DNA from: Chara braunii
Lineage: Eukaryota; Streptophyta; Charophyceae; Charales; Characeae
Direction of reading: 5' to 3'
DNA length: 45,859 nucleotides
NCBI GenBank assembly: GCA_003427395.1
Contig: BFEA01000234.1
Location: 1,758,667-1,804,525, forward strand
Part shown: piece by piece, positions 10,471 to 21,032 of the stretch
Layout: each line of letters starts with the position of its first letter
How positions within the stretch are numbered: position 1 is the stretch's first letter
Program-made: the position numbers and the translations under genes
The notes under the pieces: generated by a model
The model's input: the letters and a program-made list of their open reading frames with translations, nothing else
What the model was told of the DNA's origin: nothing
Databases searched by the model: none

Positions 10471-11084
10471 ATGGAAGGAATTAATATCGGCTTGTGGAAC
10501 GTACGGGGATTGGGAGATACTGGCGGAAGGAGCAAACATAGCAGAATCAAATCATGGGTCCATAAAGAACGCGTGCATATCCTGTGTATGCAGGAAACTA
10601 AGTTAAATGAGCAGAAGATAGAGCAGCTTGGAGCGTGGTGGGACGGCCCCCAGCTTTGGTCTCCCTCAGTAGGGTCTAAGGGTGGAACGTGTATATTGAT
10701 CCATAGGGACTTAGACGCAGAGATCGTGGATTGGGACCGGGATATGTGGGGTCGATGGGTTTGGATTGTACTTCGATCGCATAACCGTACTTGGGCAATT
10801 GTAACAGTTTACGGACCTGCAGAAAAAGAGGACAGGACCGCGTTCTTGGAACTCTTGAGAGAGGTCATTCCGACAGTAGATTCGTTAATCCTTGTAGGCG
10901 ATTGGAATGTTGCTATTGATGGCGCTAATCCCACCTTCTCAAATGCAGAATTTGGAAAGGAAGTGGAATCACTCCTTAATTTATCGTGGGAATTTGACCT
11001 AGTGGACCCCTTTCGGCTAATGAATCCAAATAAACCCGGGTTCACTTGGTTTTCTTCGCAATTGCAGTCAGGCAGACCGGTGGC
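10471..11084 (+). pseudogene. LINE ORF2, apurinic endonuclease domain, 3' truncated
   Basis: Starts at ATG 10471, in frame with ORF1 and separated from its TAA by GGA. It encodes the N-terminal part of an exonuclease-endonuclease-phosphatase fold that would nick target DNA for target-primed reverse transcription. Visible motifs are NIGLWNVRGLG, CMQETKL (catalytic Glu), VTVYGPA and LVGDWNVAID (Asp/Asn pair), then PGFTWFSS. The expected C-terminal SRxD and SDH motifs, the reverse transcriptase and the zinc-binding tail are all missing. At ~11084 the frame runs into a palindromic minisatellite and then non-homologous sequence, ending nominally at 11298. Confidence 0.88.
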
Positions 11085-11180
11085 ATGTCTCGGCCACACC
11101 CGGGACTGGCCACGGCCGAGATGTCTCGGCCACAACCCAGATTGGCCACGGCCGAGATGTCTCGGCCACAGCCGAGATTG
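11085..11180. repeat. 36-bp palindromic minisatellite interrupting LINE ORF2
   Basis: About 2.7 copies of a 36-bp unit begin ATGTCTCGGCCACA at 11085, 11121 and 11157. Unit junctions form GGCCGAGATGTCTCGGCC, an 8-bp-arm inverted repeat. The unit length is a multiple of three, so the ORF2 frame continues as a short peptide repeat, but the endonuclease homology has ended. Confidence 0.9.
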
Positions 11181-11298
11181 GCAGGCACTAACCTTCACAG
11201 GCAAACGTGAAGTCTCAAGAGTAGCCTACTCCGAAGAAGTGGGGGGCTCGGGGCAGGGATGGAGGCAAAAAAAAAAAAAGAAGAAAAAAACAAAGTAA

Positions 11299-12540
11299 AG
11301 AAACGAGGAACTTAGAATCCACCTACGTCGGAAAGGCCCTCAGGTCACTGGTGCTTTGAGGAATGTATCTGGCCAGGAAGTGAGGAACATGAAACAGGTC
11401 GATTTCCTTTTTTGTTTCTTGTTGTGAGGTCCCTGTAGCGCCCTGCCAGCCAGGCAGGGCGGACTCCACGCTTCATTGAGTTCCAGACAAGAACTGTAGC
11501 ATCCTGTATCGGACCGCACAGCATAAGGGATTTTTTTTATTTTTTTATTTTTTTATTCGTGGATAGACGAGGGCCCTAACTGAGCTGCGTAGGGCAGAGT
11601 TTCAACTGCAATTGAAACTCGGGCTGAGCTTCAACTGCAATTCAAACTCGATCCCTGACGAAACTGCTAAAACGCAGTTTCGAATGCAATTACAAACTGT
11701 TTTGGTGACTGCGCCGAAGTTACCCCAAAAAACAAATCTGTCTGGAAGACCCTTCTACCGACAAACGACGACTGTCACAATGGAACACTCGAACTTGCGA
11801 GATATTCTCGACCATGGGCGCCCGTGATTCTCATTGCCCTGCAACCTGCTAATGAAGTGCACCAGCACGCTGTAAACATTCCAGTGAACGCTTGGGTCTG
11901 CACGCTCCCGAACCGCCGATTTCGTTGAAGTTCATCCCGCGGCCCTCCCTCATTTTCCACACACTTTGTGGCACGCAGTGGACCATCGGCTGTGCCCCCG
12001 CGACCAATGCTCCATAAGGGTTAGGATATAGGAGGGCTTCCATTTCCAGCTTGGAGGGCTTTTTCATCTTGGAGGGGTACCCTTGTACCTGCAGAGCTTC
12101 ATCTGAAGCTGTATTTGGCACAATAATTACGTGGACTCTTTGAAGTTAAAAAAAAAAAACAAAAAAAAAACGTAGCAGCCTGGAGGTGAAGGTAACTCGT
12201 GTCAATGGCGGATGTCAGTGGTGGATGTCAGGCAGAAGGTATATACAACTGTACACTGACAGCAGACGCAGCTGCAAGGTATGCTGACTTTCACTGCGAC
12301 TTCATTGGATGAATAGAGAGTGCCTTCTGGATGCGAGAATGTCACTTTTCGGGCATACTCACACCCCGGCTTTTCTAAATGTATCTGACTGCAATTACAG
12401 ACGACGCACCTGAATGAACGTGACCGATATCATGTGCACAGCTTAGTAGAAAAGGTCCTAGTGTAAGCTACTTTTCCTTTCCGTCTTCTCCATCATATTC
12501 TGAACTTCAATCTTTAGGCCTCCCTGCCTCGTAATGAGCT
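11299..12540. other. unannotated DNA with minor repeats
   Basis: Includes a perfect 8-bp-stem hairpin, GCCCTGCC/GGCAGGGC, at 11440-11460. At ~11600-11705 AACTGCAATTxAAACTCG-type phrases are repeated. T- and A-runs lie near 11530 and 12150. No gene is recognised. Confidence 0.4.
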
Positions 12541-12551
12541 ACATGATCACT

Positions 12552-12638
12552 TTTTTTTTTTTTTTTTTTTCAAGCTCCGATCTATTCGTGGGGAGTGGGG
12601 AGCAGCACGTGCTGGGAACTGGGCCCAGCGTCCCTTAT
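12552..12638 (-). mobile_element. short A-tailed retroposed copy sharing the LINE 3'-UTR stem-loop
   Basis: On the - strand the sequence starts with GGGACGCTGGGCCCAG, continues through a CCCCAC/GGAGC region and ends in a long poly(A) (T-run at ~12552-12572). The first ~30 bases match the LINE 3'-UTR fragment at 29464-29708 and the copy at 43313. The stem is GCTGGG/CCCAGC here and GCTGGA/TCCAGC in the other two. It may be a SINE or a severely truncated LINE. Confidence 0.6.
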
Positions 12639-12660
12639 AATTGGAATACAATACTTGATA

Positions 12661-12735
12661 CTGGTTCAGGATGATTTGAGGATGATTCCAAATGATTCTG
12701 GCTGATTCAGGAAGATTCAGGATGATTCAAAAGGC
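12661..12735. repeat. degenerate GGATGATTC tandem repeat
   Basis: About six imperfect copies of GATGATTC/GAAGATTC-like 8-10-bp units. Confidence 0.7.
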
Positions 12736-13972
12736 TATGCCCTACTGGATATCACTTTGAACAGGAAAAAAGGAAAATTCACTTTGTACATGGGACCCCA
12801 CCCACGTCTTGGATTTCCTTTAAAATTGATTCTGAGATGCGACCCCTGGTGCCAGGACCCACAAGCGCCGTATTATGCCGTGTACGTACGGTTTTCAATC
12901 ACATGTGACAGAGTTGGATTGCTACACGCCATCGATGGAGGGGAAATCGTGCGGCATTCTGCGAAAATGTTTTGCCTGTGTATCGTACGCACTTTTGCCA
13001 TTTGTTCCTTTTTCATTTATTTCAAAATCCCTGTAGCAACGTCTTGTTTTCCAGACTATTTTGACCTTGCTACAGTGCTTCAGTGCAGAAAAAAGTCGTG
13101 AAGGCGCAATATTGTGACCTTGGTACAGTGCTTCACGTGCACAAAAAAAGCCGACAAAAAAAAACAAAGTCGTGTGTACTGCCGAATATCATAATGACCT
13201 GACAGCAACCACCTTCAGAGGACCCAGTCCATTGGCTGAGTGCAGCACACACCCAAAAAAAGCGGCGACGAATTCCATGGCTCACACCCATTGGCTGACG
13301 GGAGCACCCGGAGCTCAATTTTACTTTCTTCAACTCGCAGAAAGTGAGTTTTGCAAATCTGAAAAAAAATACAGAAACCATGTTTCAAATGCCAAAAGGG
13401 TGTCAGACGCCACTGTCCCACGGTATACTACCGTGCTTGTGGGTCCTGGCCCGGATGTGTTTCTTTTGTCGTGTGATATTACGCATTACATCATTGCTGC
13501 GTTCTTTTTCATGTTTTTCCACCATGTGATAGTACGCATTACATCCTGCTAGCCAGATCCTGTCACAAACATAGCGTCATACCTGAAGTAAAAAAGACAG
13601 AGAAGCGCATTGCCTTGGGCACAGCTTGCGATAGCCCATCTTAGGCAAAAAAAACAAGAAAAAAAGGTGCCTGAAAAGACAGACAACAGACATGAAAATT
13701 TTCAATGTGAACTCGACCACACCACAACATTCTGGTACATGAACAGCCTTTAAGTTTTCCCTTTAGGGCTTTACGCCTCACGCCCTGTAGCGCGGGATTG
13801 TCAGATCCGGCGGCCATGCATCTACAATCAAATCGGGAAAAAAGAACTGGGACAGAGTGTACCTGACTACTAATGGACCAACCACAGAGTCCCTCAGGTG
13901 CATGAGGCACCAGAACAATAAGTACTGACAGTCCTCATCCACAGTCCTCGTTTCTAGGCCATGTGACGCCCA
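12736..13972. other. unannotated DNA with short duplications
   Basis: GACCTTGxTACAGTGCTTCA is duplicated at ~13061 and ~13115, each followed by an A-run. GTGATATTACGCATTACATC near 13469 recurs with one change near 13526. Open frames here have no recognisable motifs. Confidence 0.4.
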
Positions 13973-14395
13973 ACCTCACGCCCAGCGCGACTTCCTGATT
14001 GGAGTGGGATGTGGGCCTGGAAGTGCGAAAAGGGGTGTGCCAAGGATTTTTGGGAAAGTGGGGGAGTCTTAGGGGTATGGATGCAATTAAGCGAATAAGG
14101 GGCGTGTGCGCAAGGGACTCGAGGCCTGACCGGGCCTGGGTACTGTGGGCGACGGCTTACGGGGAAGTCCCTCCGCGGAGGAGGTGGTCCCGAAAAGTTG
14201 GGCCGTCCGGGGCCGCCACGTGGCGCTGGCCGCTGCGTGTTTGGGTTGGGCCTTCGGAATTCCGGGGTTCTCCGTTCGCCGCCACGTCGGCAATTTCCGC
14301 AGGGCGTGCTGGGCCAATAGGGGGCTATGGCCGGCCACGGAACGACGCTGAGTTGATGATACGGGAGATGAAGGCGAAAAGGAGGGAAACTGGTG

Positions 14396-14585
14396 NNNNN
14401 NNNNNNNNNNNNNNNNNNNNNNNNNNNNNNNNNNNNNNNNNNNNNNNNNNNNNNNNNNNNNNNNNNNNNNNNNNNNNNNNNNNNNNNNNNNNNNNNNNNN
14501 NNNNNNNNNNNNNNNNNNNNNNNNNNNNNNNNNNNNNNNNNNNNNNNNNNNNNNNNNNNNNNNNNNNNNNNNNNNNNNNNNNNNN
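14396..14585. other. assembly gap (190 N) inside the 3' LTR
   Basis: The run of N follows AGGGAAACTGGTG. The other LTR's gap follows exactly the same phrase. Confidence 0.99.
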
Positions 14586-15265
14586 TGCCTTAGGAGTTCG
14601 TTTATCCAAGGGGTGAAATAATCCGGGTCGTAGGATGAGTCTGAGCTCCAAGATCGCGTCATGGTGTCATTGCGGTATTACGGGCGGCCTAAGGACGGGT
14701 CCGCGGCGATTGCGGTCGCCGTGTGCGAGCACGTGCAGGCCGCGCGAATGGCGTCGGACTTACGCGCGCTCATGCGGGACGATTGCGCCGTGCGGATTCT
14801 GAGATGGCCCTTCTTAATTGGACGTATTGATGAGCCGACGCCAGGGGATGCGTGTACGTGTGCAACTTAGATCGCGTTTTACACGTGTCCCCGCACGATG
14901 TTCACTGAGCCTGGCATCCGACCTCCTAATCACTCCGTGAGGTTCTGACTTATGCAAGATGCAACGATCACAAAACAGCTCGATCCCAAGGCAAGCAAAC
15001 ACACGGACAGGACCATCATTTGCACAAAATTCCTAGTCTATGCATGAGCGCATCGAAGACGACAAACAAAAGCAAGGACAAGGATTCTTAGCAAAAAGAT
15101 AGACAAGCAAGCATAGCATCCATACATCCATACATTCAGCAATCATACACGTAATGCAATCAAGACGGACATCGTAAGGACAAGTGTGAGCAAAACCCAA
15201 ATCCAGATTTTGGGAAGCCGAAACGAAAACAAGAACGGGCAAACCGCCCGGAGCCGCAATCAAAA

Positions 15266-15273
15266 TTTATATA
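15266..15273 (-). promoter_or_regulatory. TATA-like box in the 3' LTR
   Basis: The - strand reads GTATATAAATTTTG, just downstream of a CT/GA-rich microsatellite. The same motif is conserved at 26713-26720 in the 5' LTR, where it could drive the element transcript. Confidence 0.5.
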
Positions 15274-16384
15274 CACAGATAGAGAGGGGGAAGAGACAAA
15301 GAAACAGCAAATCCGCGTCCATCAACCTCAACTCTCTCCTCCTCTCTCTCTCTCTCTTCTCCGATGTGGACAGTCCGTCGTCACGCACCAACCCACGAAG
15401 TCGTCACCCCGCTTAGTCCTCCCGCACCCGTAAGATTCGCTCGTGCCCACAGTCCGTCGTGGCCCACGTCAATCCCGCGCGTTTGGCACCAGCCCGTCGG
15501 GTCGCCCAACTCCTACTCTACTCACCTCTTACTTCGCTCGTGTGCCGATCCTTCCTGATCGCGCAACCCCGAGCTTCCAGCAACGGGTTAAGAGAGCTAA
15601 CTAATTGCGCAGTCGGAATTTATAGCGTGCATGCATGCGCGAAGAACACGGAATTACAAGGACTTAGAAGAAGGGAAGGGGGAGGAGTTTGCCTGCGTCT
15701 GCATGGTCGGCTCGCGGCGTGGGGGACGTAGCCGCTCTCCACGCATCGATTCGATCATGCAGACCGCGGCTACAAAAAACGCAGCGGAAGAAAGAGAAGG
15801 AGGGCGGGAAAGACAAGGTGCAAGAATAAAGATACAGTTACAATGGCGCCCGCCCAAAATTACGGTTACACACACGATTAAGGACGCCTAGTAATCAGAG
15901 TACCATTGCAGCCGCATGAAGAAGCGCGTATTACGGGCGGTCCCTGAAGGACGAGTCTAATGTGAAGAAGCAAAAAGCACGAACCTAAGGGGGAAAGTCC
16001 GAAATTCCGAGAGCCATTGGGGCTCGACAAAATTCGAAAAAGACACAAAAGAAAATTAAAAAACAACGAAGCAAATTCCCGCGCGATGTCCGCGCCCAAA
16101 AGATCGAAACCGAAACGAAAGATACGACGTCAACATTAATTAATCGCGCGCGTGGTGGCGCGGCAGCCATCCAGCCGACCAATCAATCAACCGACCATCC
16201 CAAGACATACCCAGCTCCGAACCCAACCATTCGAACAGAAGCGACGATAAAGACGAAAAAGCAAGGACAATGATGCAGTTTTCCACCGATCCCGATCTCC
16301 CGTAATTGGCCCACCCTTCCCAACTTAGGACCCCTCGTTGCAACCGCGCAGAAAGTCGCGCATTAGAGAAAGTGGTTCGTCATA

Positions 16385-17105
16385 TATGTGACGCCCTGGG
16401 GGTTCCAATATTAGCAAGCTCCTGCTTGCTTGTCGACACGTGTCGATTTCTCTAATCAATCGACACGCGGAGCATCTCTCTCTGTGCCACTTTACCGTTT
16501 AATTGCGTGTGGACGTCATCCAATGTGGCAACACTGCTCTCCTGCTAATTCCTCAGGGTGGGCTCTCAACATTCCCAGGAGGGGGATTACACGTCGTCAC
16601 CGGGACACGTGTCAATCAACCATGCATCAGTTGACCGCAGGGGAGGGGAAAAGGAAGCCGGTACATAGCGGCATGGCGGGGTGGAGGGCTTAAAGGTAGC
16701 GGGGGCAGGAGACTTTCCATTCCGGCCACAATCTCTGGGAGCTCCTGATAACGCACAATGCGATGAAAACGGGGGAATTGGTTGCCAGTGCGAGGGAGGG
16801 ACGCGAGATAGTCGGGATAGAGGGTGGTGAGAGTTCAGAAGAGTGCCGCGCGAAAACGGTCACGGTCTTCGCATGCGGGGATGGTCCCCATTATCACGCA
16901 ATAAACCTCGATTGTATTGTGGCCTCGCCGTGCGGCACTAAGGAGTAAGACATGGAGGCAGAAGGCCGGGACAGCGCATCGGATGGAGGAATGGGGATGC
17001 ACTACTACCGCGAGGCGAGCAGCGTAAAAGTGACGGAAGGTGTCGCGGGGGAACGGATTGGAGGGGAACGTGACAGGGGTGGTGAGCTTGCGGAGGGTGA
17101 GGTAG
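16385..17105 (-). other. region between extra ORF and 3' LTR
   Basis: Contains a GTCGACACGTGTCGAT palindrome near 16432 and further GACACGTGTC copies. A 138-codon - strand frame (17251-16835; P/R-rich, then FADVPIRAIGLRPRSLSRRP) overlaps the end of the extra ORF in another frame and could be its frameshifted continuation. The polypurine tract expected at 16385-16400 is poor (GGAACCCCCAGGG). Confidence 0.4.
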
Positions 17106-18832
17106 TCAAGGGGACGGCGAGAGAGTGATCGGGGACGAAGGCCGATCGCCCGTATCGGTACGTCGGCGAACTGGGGGACGGGTTGGGGAGGAGGGGGATC
17201 GGCTCCGTTGCCCCGCTGATGGGGTCGGAGTCGTGGCCGTGAGGTTGCCATCTTCTGGTCGGGGCGGCTCCGGATCTCGGTTTGGGTCGTCGTGAATGTG
17301 CAGACTCGCCGCGCTCGTGAGTTCTAACTCCTTCCCAGTCGCGATCTCTTCTCTTTTACGGGCCGCCTCGGGATCTTCAGCCTCCGTGCCCGTACGCAGT
17401 GCCTCTTCCGGCACAACTTTCCACTCCGCTCCAGCAGACCCTTCTTCGTGCTCCTCTTCTCCTTCCTCGTCTTCTTCTTCTTCTTCGCTCTGTTCTCCCT
17501 CGCCATGCTCGCTATAGCTTCCCTCTTCGGGGGTTTCGTCCTCTTCACCAAGCACTTCGCCGCTATCCCTGCCTTCTTCCCGCGTGTCCTCTCCTTCGTC
17601 ACTCCCGGTGCTCTCTCCTTCGTCACTCCCGGTGCTCTCTTCTTCCTCCTCTTCTTCTCGGATGGCAACAAACTGCTCCGCTGTAGGGTATCTGAAGATG
17701 GCAGGATCGAGAGCCATTCGGGGATCCAAATACTGTTGCTGTGACGGCGGGATGCATTCTGCGGCTCCCTCTACGCAAGCCGACCACTGAAGGTAAGGTA
17801 TCAATGTGCGAGAGAGCACGTGGGGGACCGGATGCTCGTCGTCTTGCGCGATGATGTCGGGAGGGAGATCATCCGCCGGTTGCGCTACAGGGATCGTGAG
17901 TTCTTGCGCGATAAGTTCCCAATGACCGGGCCGCACTGTTCCAAATAGAAATGCGAGAAGCTCTCCTTCCATATTGGTGCGCCAGGCCTGGATAAACAGC
18001 AACTCCAGACACTCTATGTGAGGTGGGTGCGCTCCGTCCTCGGTCCACGTCAGCCGTACCTCAACCAAACACAATGAAAGCTCGATGAAGTCCTCACGCC
18101 ATAGGATCCAATGGGGCGGATGAAGAAGGGGGACAACAAGAGGCTTTAGACAATAGGAAAGGCGAGGATGGATGTCGGACTGCCAGAAGGTGGGGAAAGT
18201 AGAGGGGAGATCAAAAACAGAGATCGGAGAGAGACTCATTGGGGATGCGGGAAGGGAACGAGGACAGGGAGTTCCGCCGGCGGATCGCGCTGATACATCC
18301 GGAGGTCGTCGTACTCGATCGCTCGTGTCGTCGCGATCATATCCCCATGACGAGCTAGAAGCAGGGTCCACTCAGCGATCAGATCTTTCGCCCACGTGCG
18401 CAGCGACGCCTTCACCGCCGAATGTCGTAAGGGAAGGAGCGCGGAGAGATCGCCACTGAAGTTGATGATGACCGATATGCGGGCGACACTTGGCACCGCT
18501 CGGTGATGAACTGCTTCCACCTCGGCCAGTACCACCGCATCAGGCCGGCCTTCGATTCTGAACACCGTCGCTGCATACACGCCTTCCGTGCAGAAGAAGT
18601 GCGCAAGCCGCCGAAGATCTGAACTGAGGCGGGGATGATGGACCTGTCGGATCGTCAATCGATCACGGGGTGCAAGCAATGCTTCGCTGCAGGCTCTTTC
18701 CTCATGAAAACTCATGGCGATGGCGAAGGTGACGGGGAGGCAGAGAGGGAACAAGAAGAAGAGAGAGATGCTGGGGAGACAGAGCCGTCGTCGGCGGCTT
18801 CCTCGGAGAGAGAGACCGAGGGAGAACAACAT
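17106..18832 (-). pseudogene. unidentified extra ORF downstream of integrase (frameshifted)
   Basis: Two overlapping - strand frames, 18832-18236 and 18371-17106, together span about 560 codons with one frameshift in the 18236-18371 overlap. I do not recognise the product. The likely start is the second Met (MSFHEERACSE, ~18715); the upstream extension is a CT-rich, Leu/Phe-rich stretch that mimics a signal peptide. The middle is a mixed hydrophobic/aromatic globular region (WREDFIELSLCLVEVRLTW). It is followed by ~100 residues of Glu/Ser/Gly-rich acidic repeats (STGSDEGE twice) and a basic, RSRSPSSP-rich tail. There are no convincing transmembrane helices, so it does not look like an envelope protein. 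Additional ORFs in this position are known in some large plant gypsy lineages. Confidence 0.55.
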
Positions 18833-19373
18833 AAAAATTTCCCAGAATTAAATAATCATTCTAGAGTAAAATTACATTCTAAATTTTCCAGAATTAAATA
18901 TTCATTCTATAGTAAAATTACATTCAAAATTTTAAATTTTCATTCCATCTTAAAAAATGTCATTCCAATTTAAAATTTTTTCGTCTTACTTGAAAACTTT
19001 CCTTCCAAGAATGGGGTATCCCTTCTTATTTCAACTGTATGCTAGACATGGAATGAAAGCTCGGATGAGTTCATGAAATATTTAATAGGACTGTCATTCT
19101 AAGTAAGGATTTCCAGTCATAAATAGGTTAATCCAATATAAATTAAACTTTATTTGTTGTAGTAGAATGAAAGTCTAATTAAAATATTTTATAAACTCGT
19201 CCAGACTTTTATTCCATCTTGAACAAATAGATGTAGTTGGAAGGGAAAACTCATATTTAGAGGGGAACTTATCAAATTAAATTGGAAATTTTAGAATTGG
19301 ACAAACATTGGAATGATGATTTATAAATATGAAGGATTTTTTTTTCATGGAATGTTTTTTCAACTTTCATTTT
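18833..19373. other. AT-rich spacer with ~55-bp tandem duplication
   Basis: CCAGAATTAAATAxTCATTCTAxAGTAAAATTACATTC-type sequence occurs twice (~18841 and ~18889). The tract is far more AT-rich than the flanking coding regions. Confidence 0.6.
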
Positions 19374-21032
19374 TCATGGGAATTTTTCTGTTGAAGGAGA
19401 CGGAGTAGAGGGAAGAAGGCGAAGATAGGACACGTGGTATGTGATCGGACGAGCCGATCGAATGCCAGAGACCTCGGGGGCGAGACGCACGGTGTCCACG
19501 CCGTTAGGGCTGAGATCGATCACGCGATATCGCCCGAAGAATTGTGGCGCTTGCTTACCCTGGCGAGCACATTTCCTTACCTGCACCATGTCCCCTAATT
19601 TGTACTCGGGCCGCGGACCCGCATTCCCATTTCGGGCCTCGTAGCTACGGACCTGTCGGCCTTGGGCTAGTTCGGTCATTTTCTGTCGTTTTCGGACTAG
19701 CCTTAGGAGTGACCGTTCCATTACCTCTAGGTGCCGTTTGACCTTGTCCCGAGCCGTGGCCCTGGTAGGCCGTTGGTTCAATGTAGACTCATGTGGGAGG
19801 CTTGGTATCGAAACGCAAGCGACGCTATTGGTCCTTAATGGGAAGGGGCTTAGCCCTGTCGATTCGTCGGGCGTTCAGCGATGGACCGCCAGGATGCGGT
19901 CAACGATATCGGGCCAAGGCCTTAGATCCCGTGCCACGATGTTTCGTCGCAATGCTGTCTTTATCACTCGGTTGGCGTTTTCCACCAGTCCATTGGATTG
20001 CGACATGTGGGGTGCAGTATTCCGTATAGCAACGCCATGTAGGACCAGATTCCTTAGGACTTCTCCCCTGAATTCAGCCCCATTGTCAGTCAGGATCTCT
20101 TCCGTATCCTGGTGCATCCCAAGGAAACGGTTGACGTATCGCGCGATATCCGTGGCTTGTCGCGTGCGACAAGGGTATGCCTAGATCCATTTCGAGAAAT
20201 GGTCGACAAATATCAATAGGACTGAATATTCGCAACTATTAGGGCCAGGGGGCACCACTATATCAGTTGTATCCATGCTCACTCTTTGAAACGGTCGTTC
20301 AACTACCGTCGATATTATCGATCTCGGTGGCTGAATCGGCGCTTTATCAGCGACGCAAACTTGACAGTTGGCGACGATGTATTTCACATCATCGCGGATA
20401 TTGGACCAGTACCACTCATTTTTGTCGATAGCGGACTCCGTGATTCGCACGGCGAAATGAGCCGCAGTTTCCTCGTGCGCTGTCTTAACCCAATCATACC
20501 GCATGAACGGATGCGGCACAACCATCCAAATCCCACTGCCGTCTGTTTTTCGTTTTTCTAATCTGCCCTCTATCCATCTGTAATCTCGAGCCTTTTCGTT
20601 GGCCCTTCTCCGATCCTCCTTGGTGAAATCCTGGAGGGGGTTACCTACTAGGGTGGCAACTAAAGCAATGTCCGTCCAAACTTCGGCCCTTCTAAACTTC
20701 TGGGTCTTCTCCATTCCTTCTGACGTGGCATCCAAAAAGTGAGCCTCGGTCGGAATCTTGTCAGTCTGACACAAGGGGGGCAACCACGATTTATCATCGT
20801 TTCTGTATTGGATGCACGAGCCATGGGCTCGTGCGACACACTGTCGACAATCTATCCAGTCCGCATACCCTTCTCCGTTAGGACGCATGACGACGGAATA
20901 CACGCGGGAAATCGCTTCACAAAAATAACAAAATTTCTCAGGAAGGGAGAGGATAGACGAGGAAGAGAGGGGGGAAAGAGGGGTAGTGGGGTTACCTCCG
21001 TCACCCATTGCCATTGTCCTGCTTTTTGCCAC
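19374..21032 (-). pseudogene. PHD-like finger plus integrase (element 1)
   Basis: One frame runs from ~21032 to 19374 with two stops, TAG at 20181-20183 and TGA at 19875-19877. It opens with a linker, then a PHD-type finger at 20930-20771: CX2C, 23 residues, WIDCRQC, X4-H, GSC, then a final Cys. The integrase zinc-binding domain follows (HEETAAH ... CQVC). The DDE core shows D in RVSMDTTD, D in LTDNGAEF and E in GLVENANR. A GPY/F-like FFGRYRV lies near the C-terminus. The protein ends RLLPSTPSPSTEKFP without a chromodomain. The RNase H frame overlaps at 21032-21001, so one frameshift separates them. The enzyme would insert element cDNA; this copy is broken. Confidence 0.85.
20771..20930 (-). 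other. PHD-type zinc-finger segment
   Basis: Cys/His spacing follows C4HC3: CYFC, then WIDCRQC, ARAHGSC, and WLPPLC at the end. Seven of eight ligands are in frame. The penultimate Cys of the usual WxCxxC is missing in frame, but CPPC is encoded one frame over at 20771-20782, hinting at a local indel. PHD fingers typically read histone H3 tails. Confidence 0.65.

Larger units (their letters stand above)
7561..11298 (+). mobile_element. L1-type LINE remnant with internal deletion
   Basis: ORF1 and the endonuclease start are followed, after the minisatellite, by ~90 bp of unknown sequence and an A-rich tract (~11267-11296) that could be the original tail. Loss of RT with 5' sequence kept is the reverse of ordinary 5' truncation, so a secondary deletion or rearrangement is likely. 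Boundaries are approximate because no target-site duplication was found. Confidence 0.6.
13973..16384 (-). repeat. 3' LTR of gypsy element 1
   Basis: Matches 25385-27861 along its whole length apart from substitutions, an assembly gap and a small replaced segment near 15930-15965. On the - strand it starts TATGACGAACCAC (TGTGACGAACCAC in the other copy) and ends ...GGGCGTGAGGT. Confidence 0.9.

Noticed and set aside
14661-14870. 69-codon + strand ORF present in both element 1 LTRs (also ~26108-26317)
   Set aside because: It is conserved because the LTRs are duplicates, runs antisense to the element and lacks motifs; not evidence of a gene by itself.
15459-15731. 90-codon + strand ORF shared by both LTRs (also 26906-27178)
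   Set aside because: Same reason: LTR duplication explains the conservation; composition is not protein-like.
18715-18832. Signal peptide and envelope-like protein for the extra ORF of element 1
   Set aside because: The hydrophobic start is encoded by a CT-rich tract upstream of a better Met, and no membrane helices follow.
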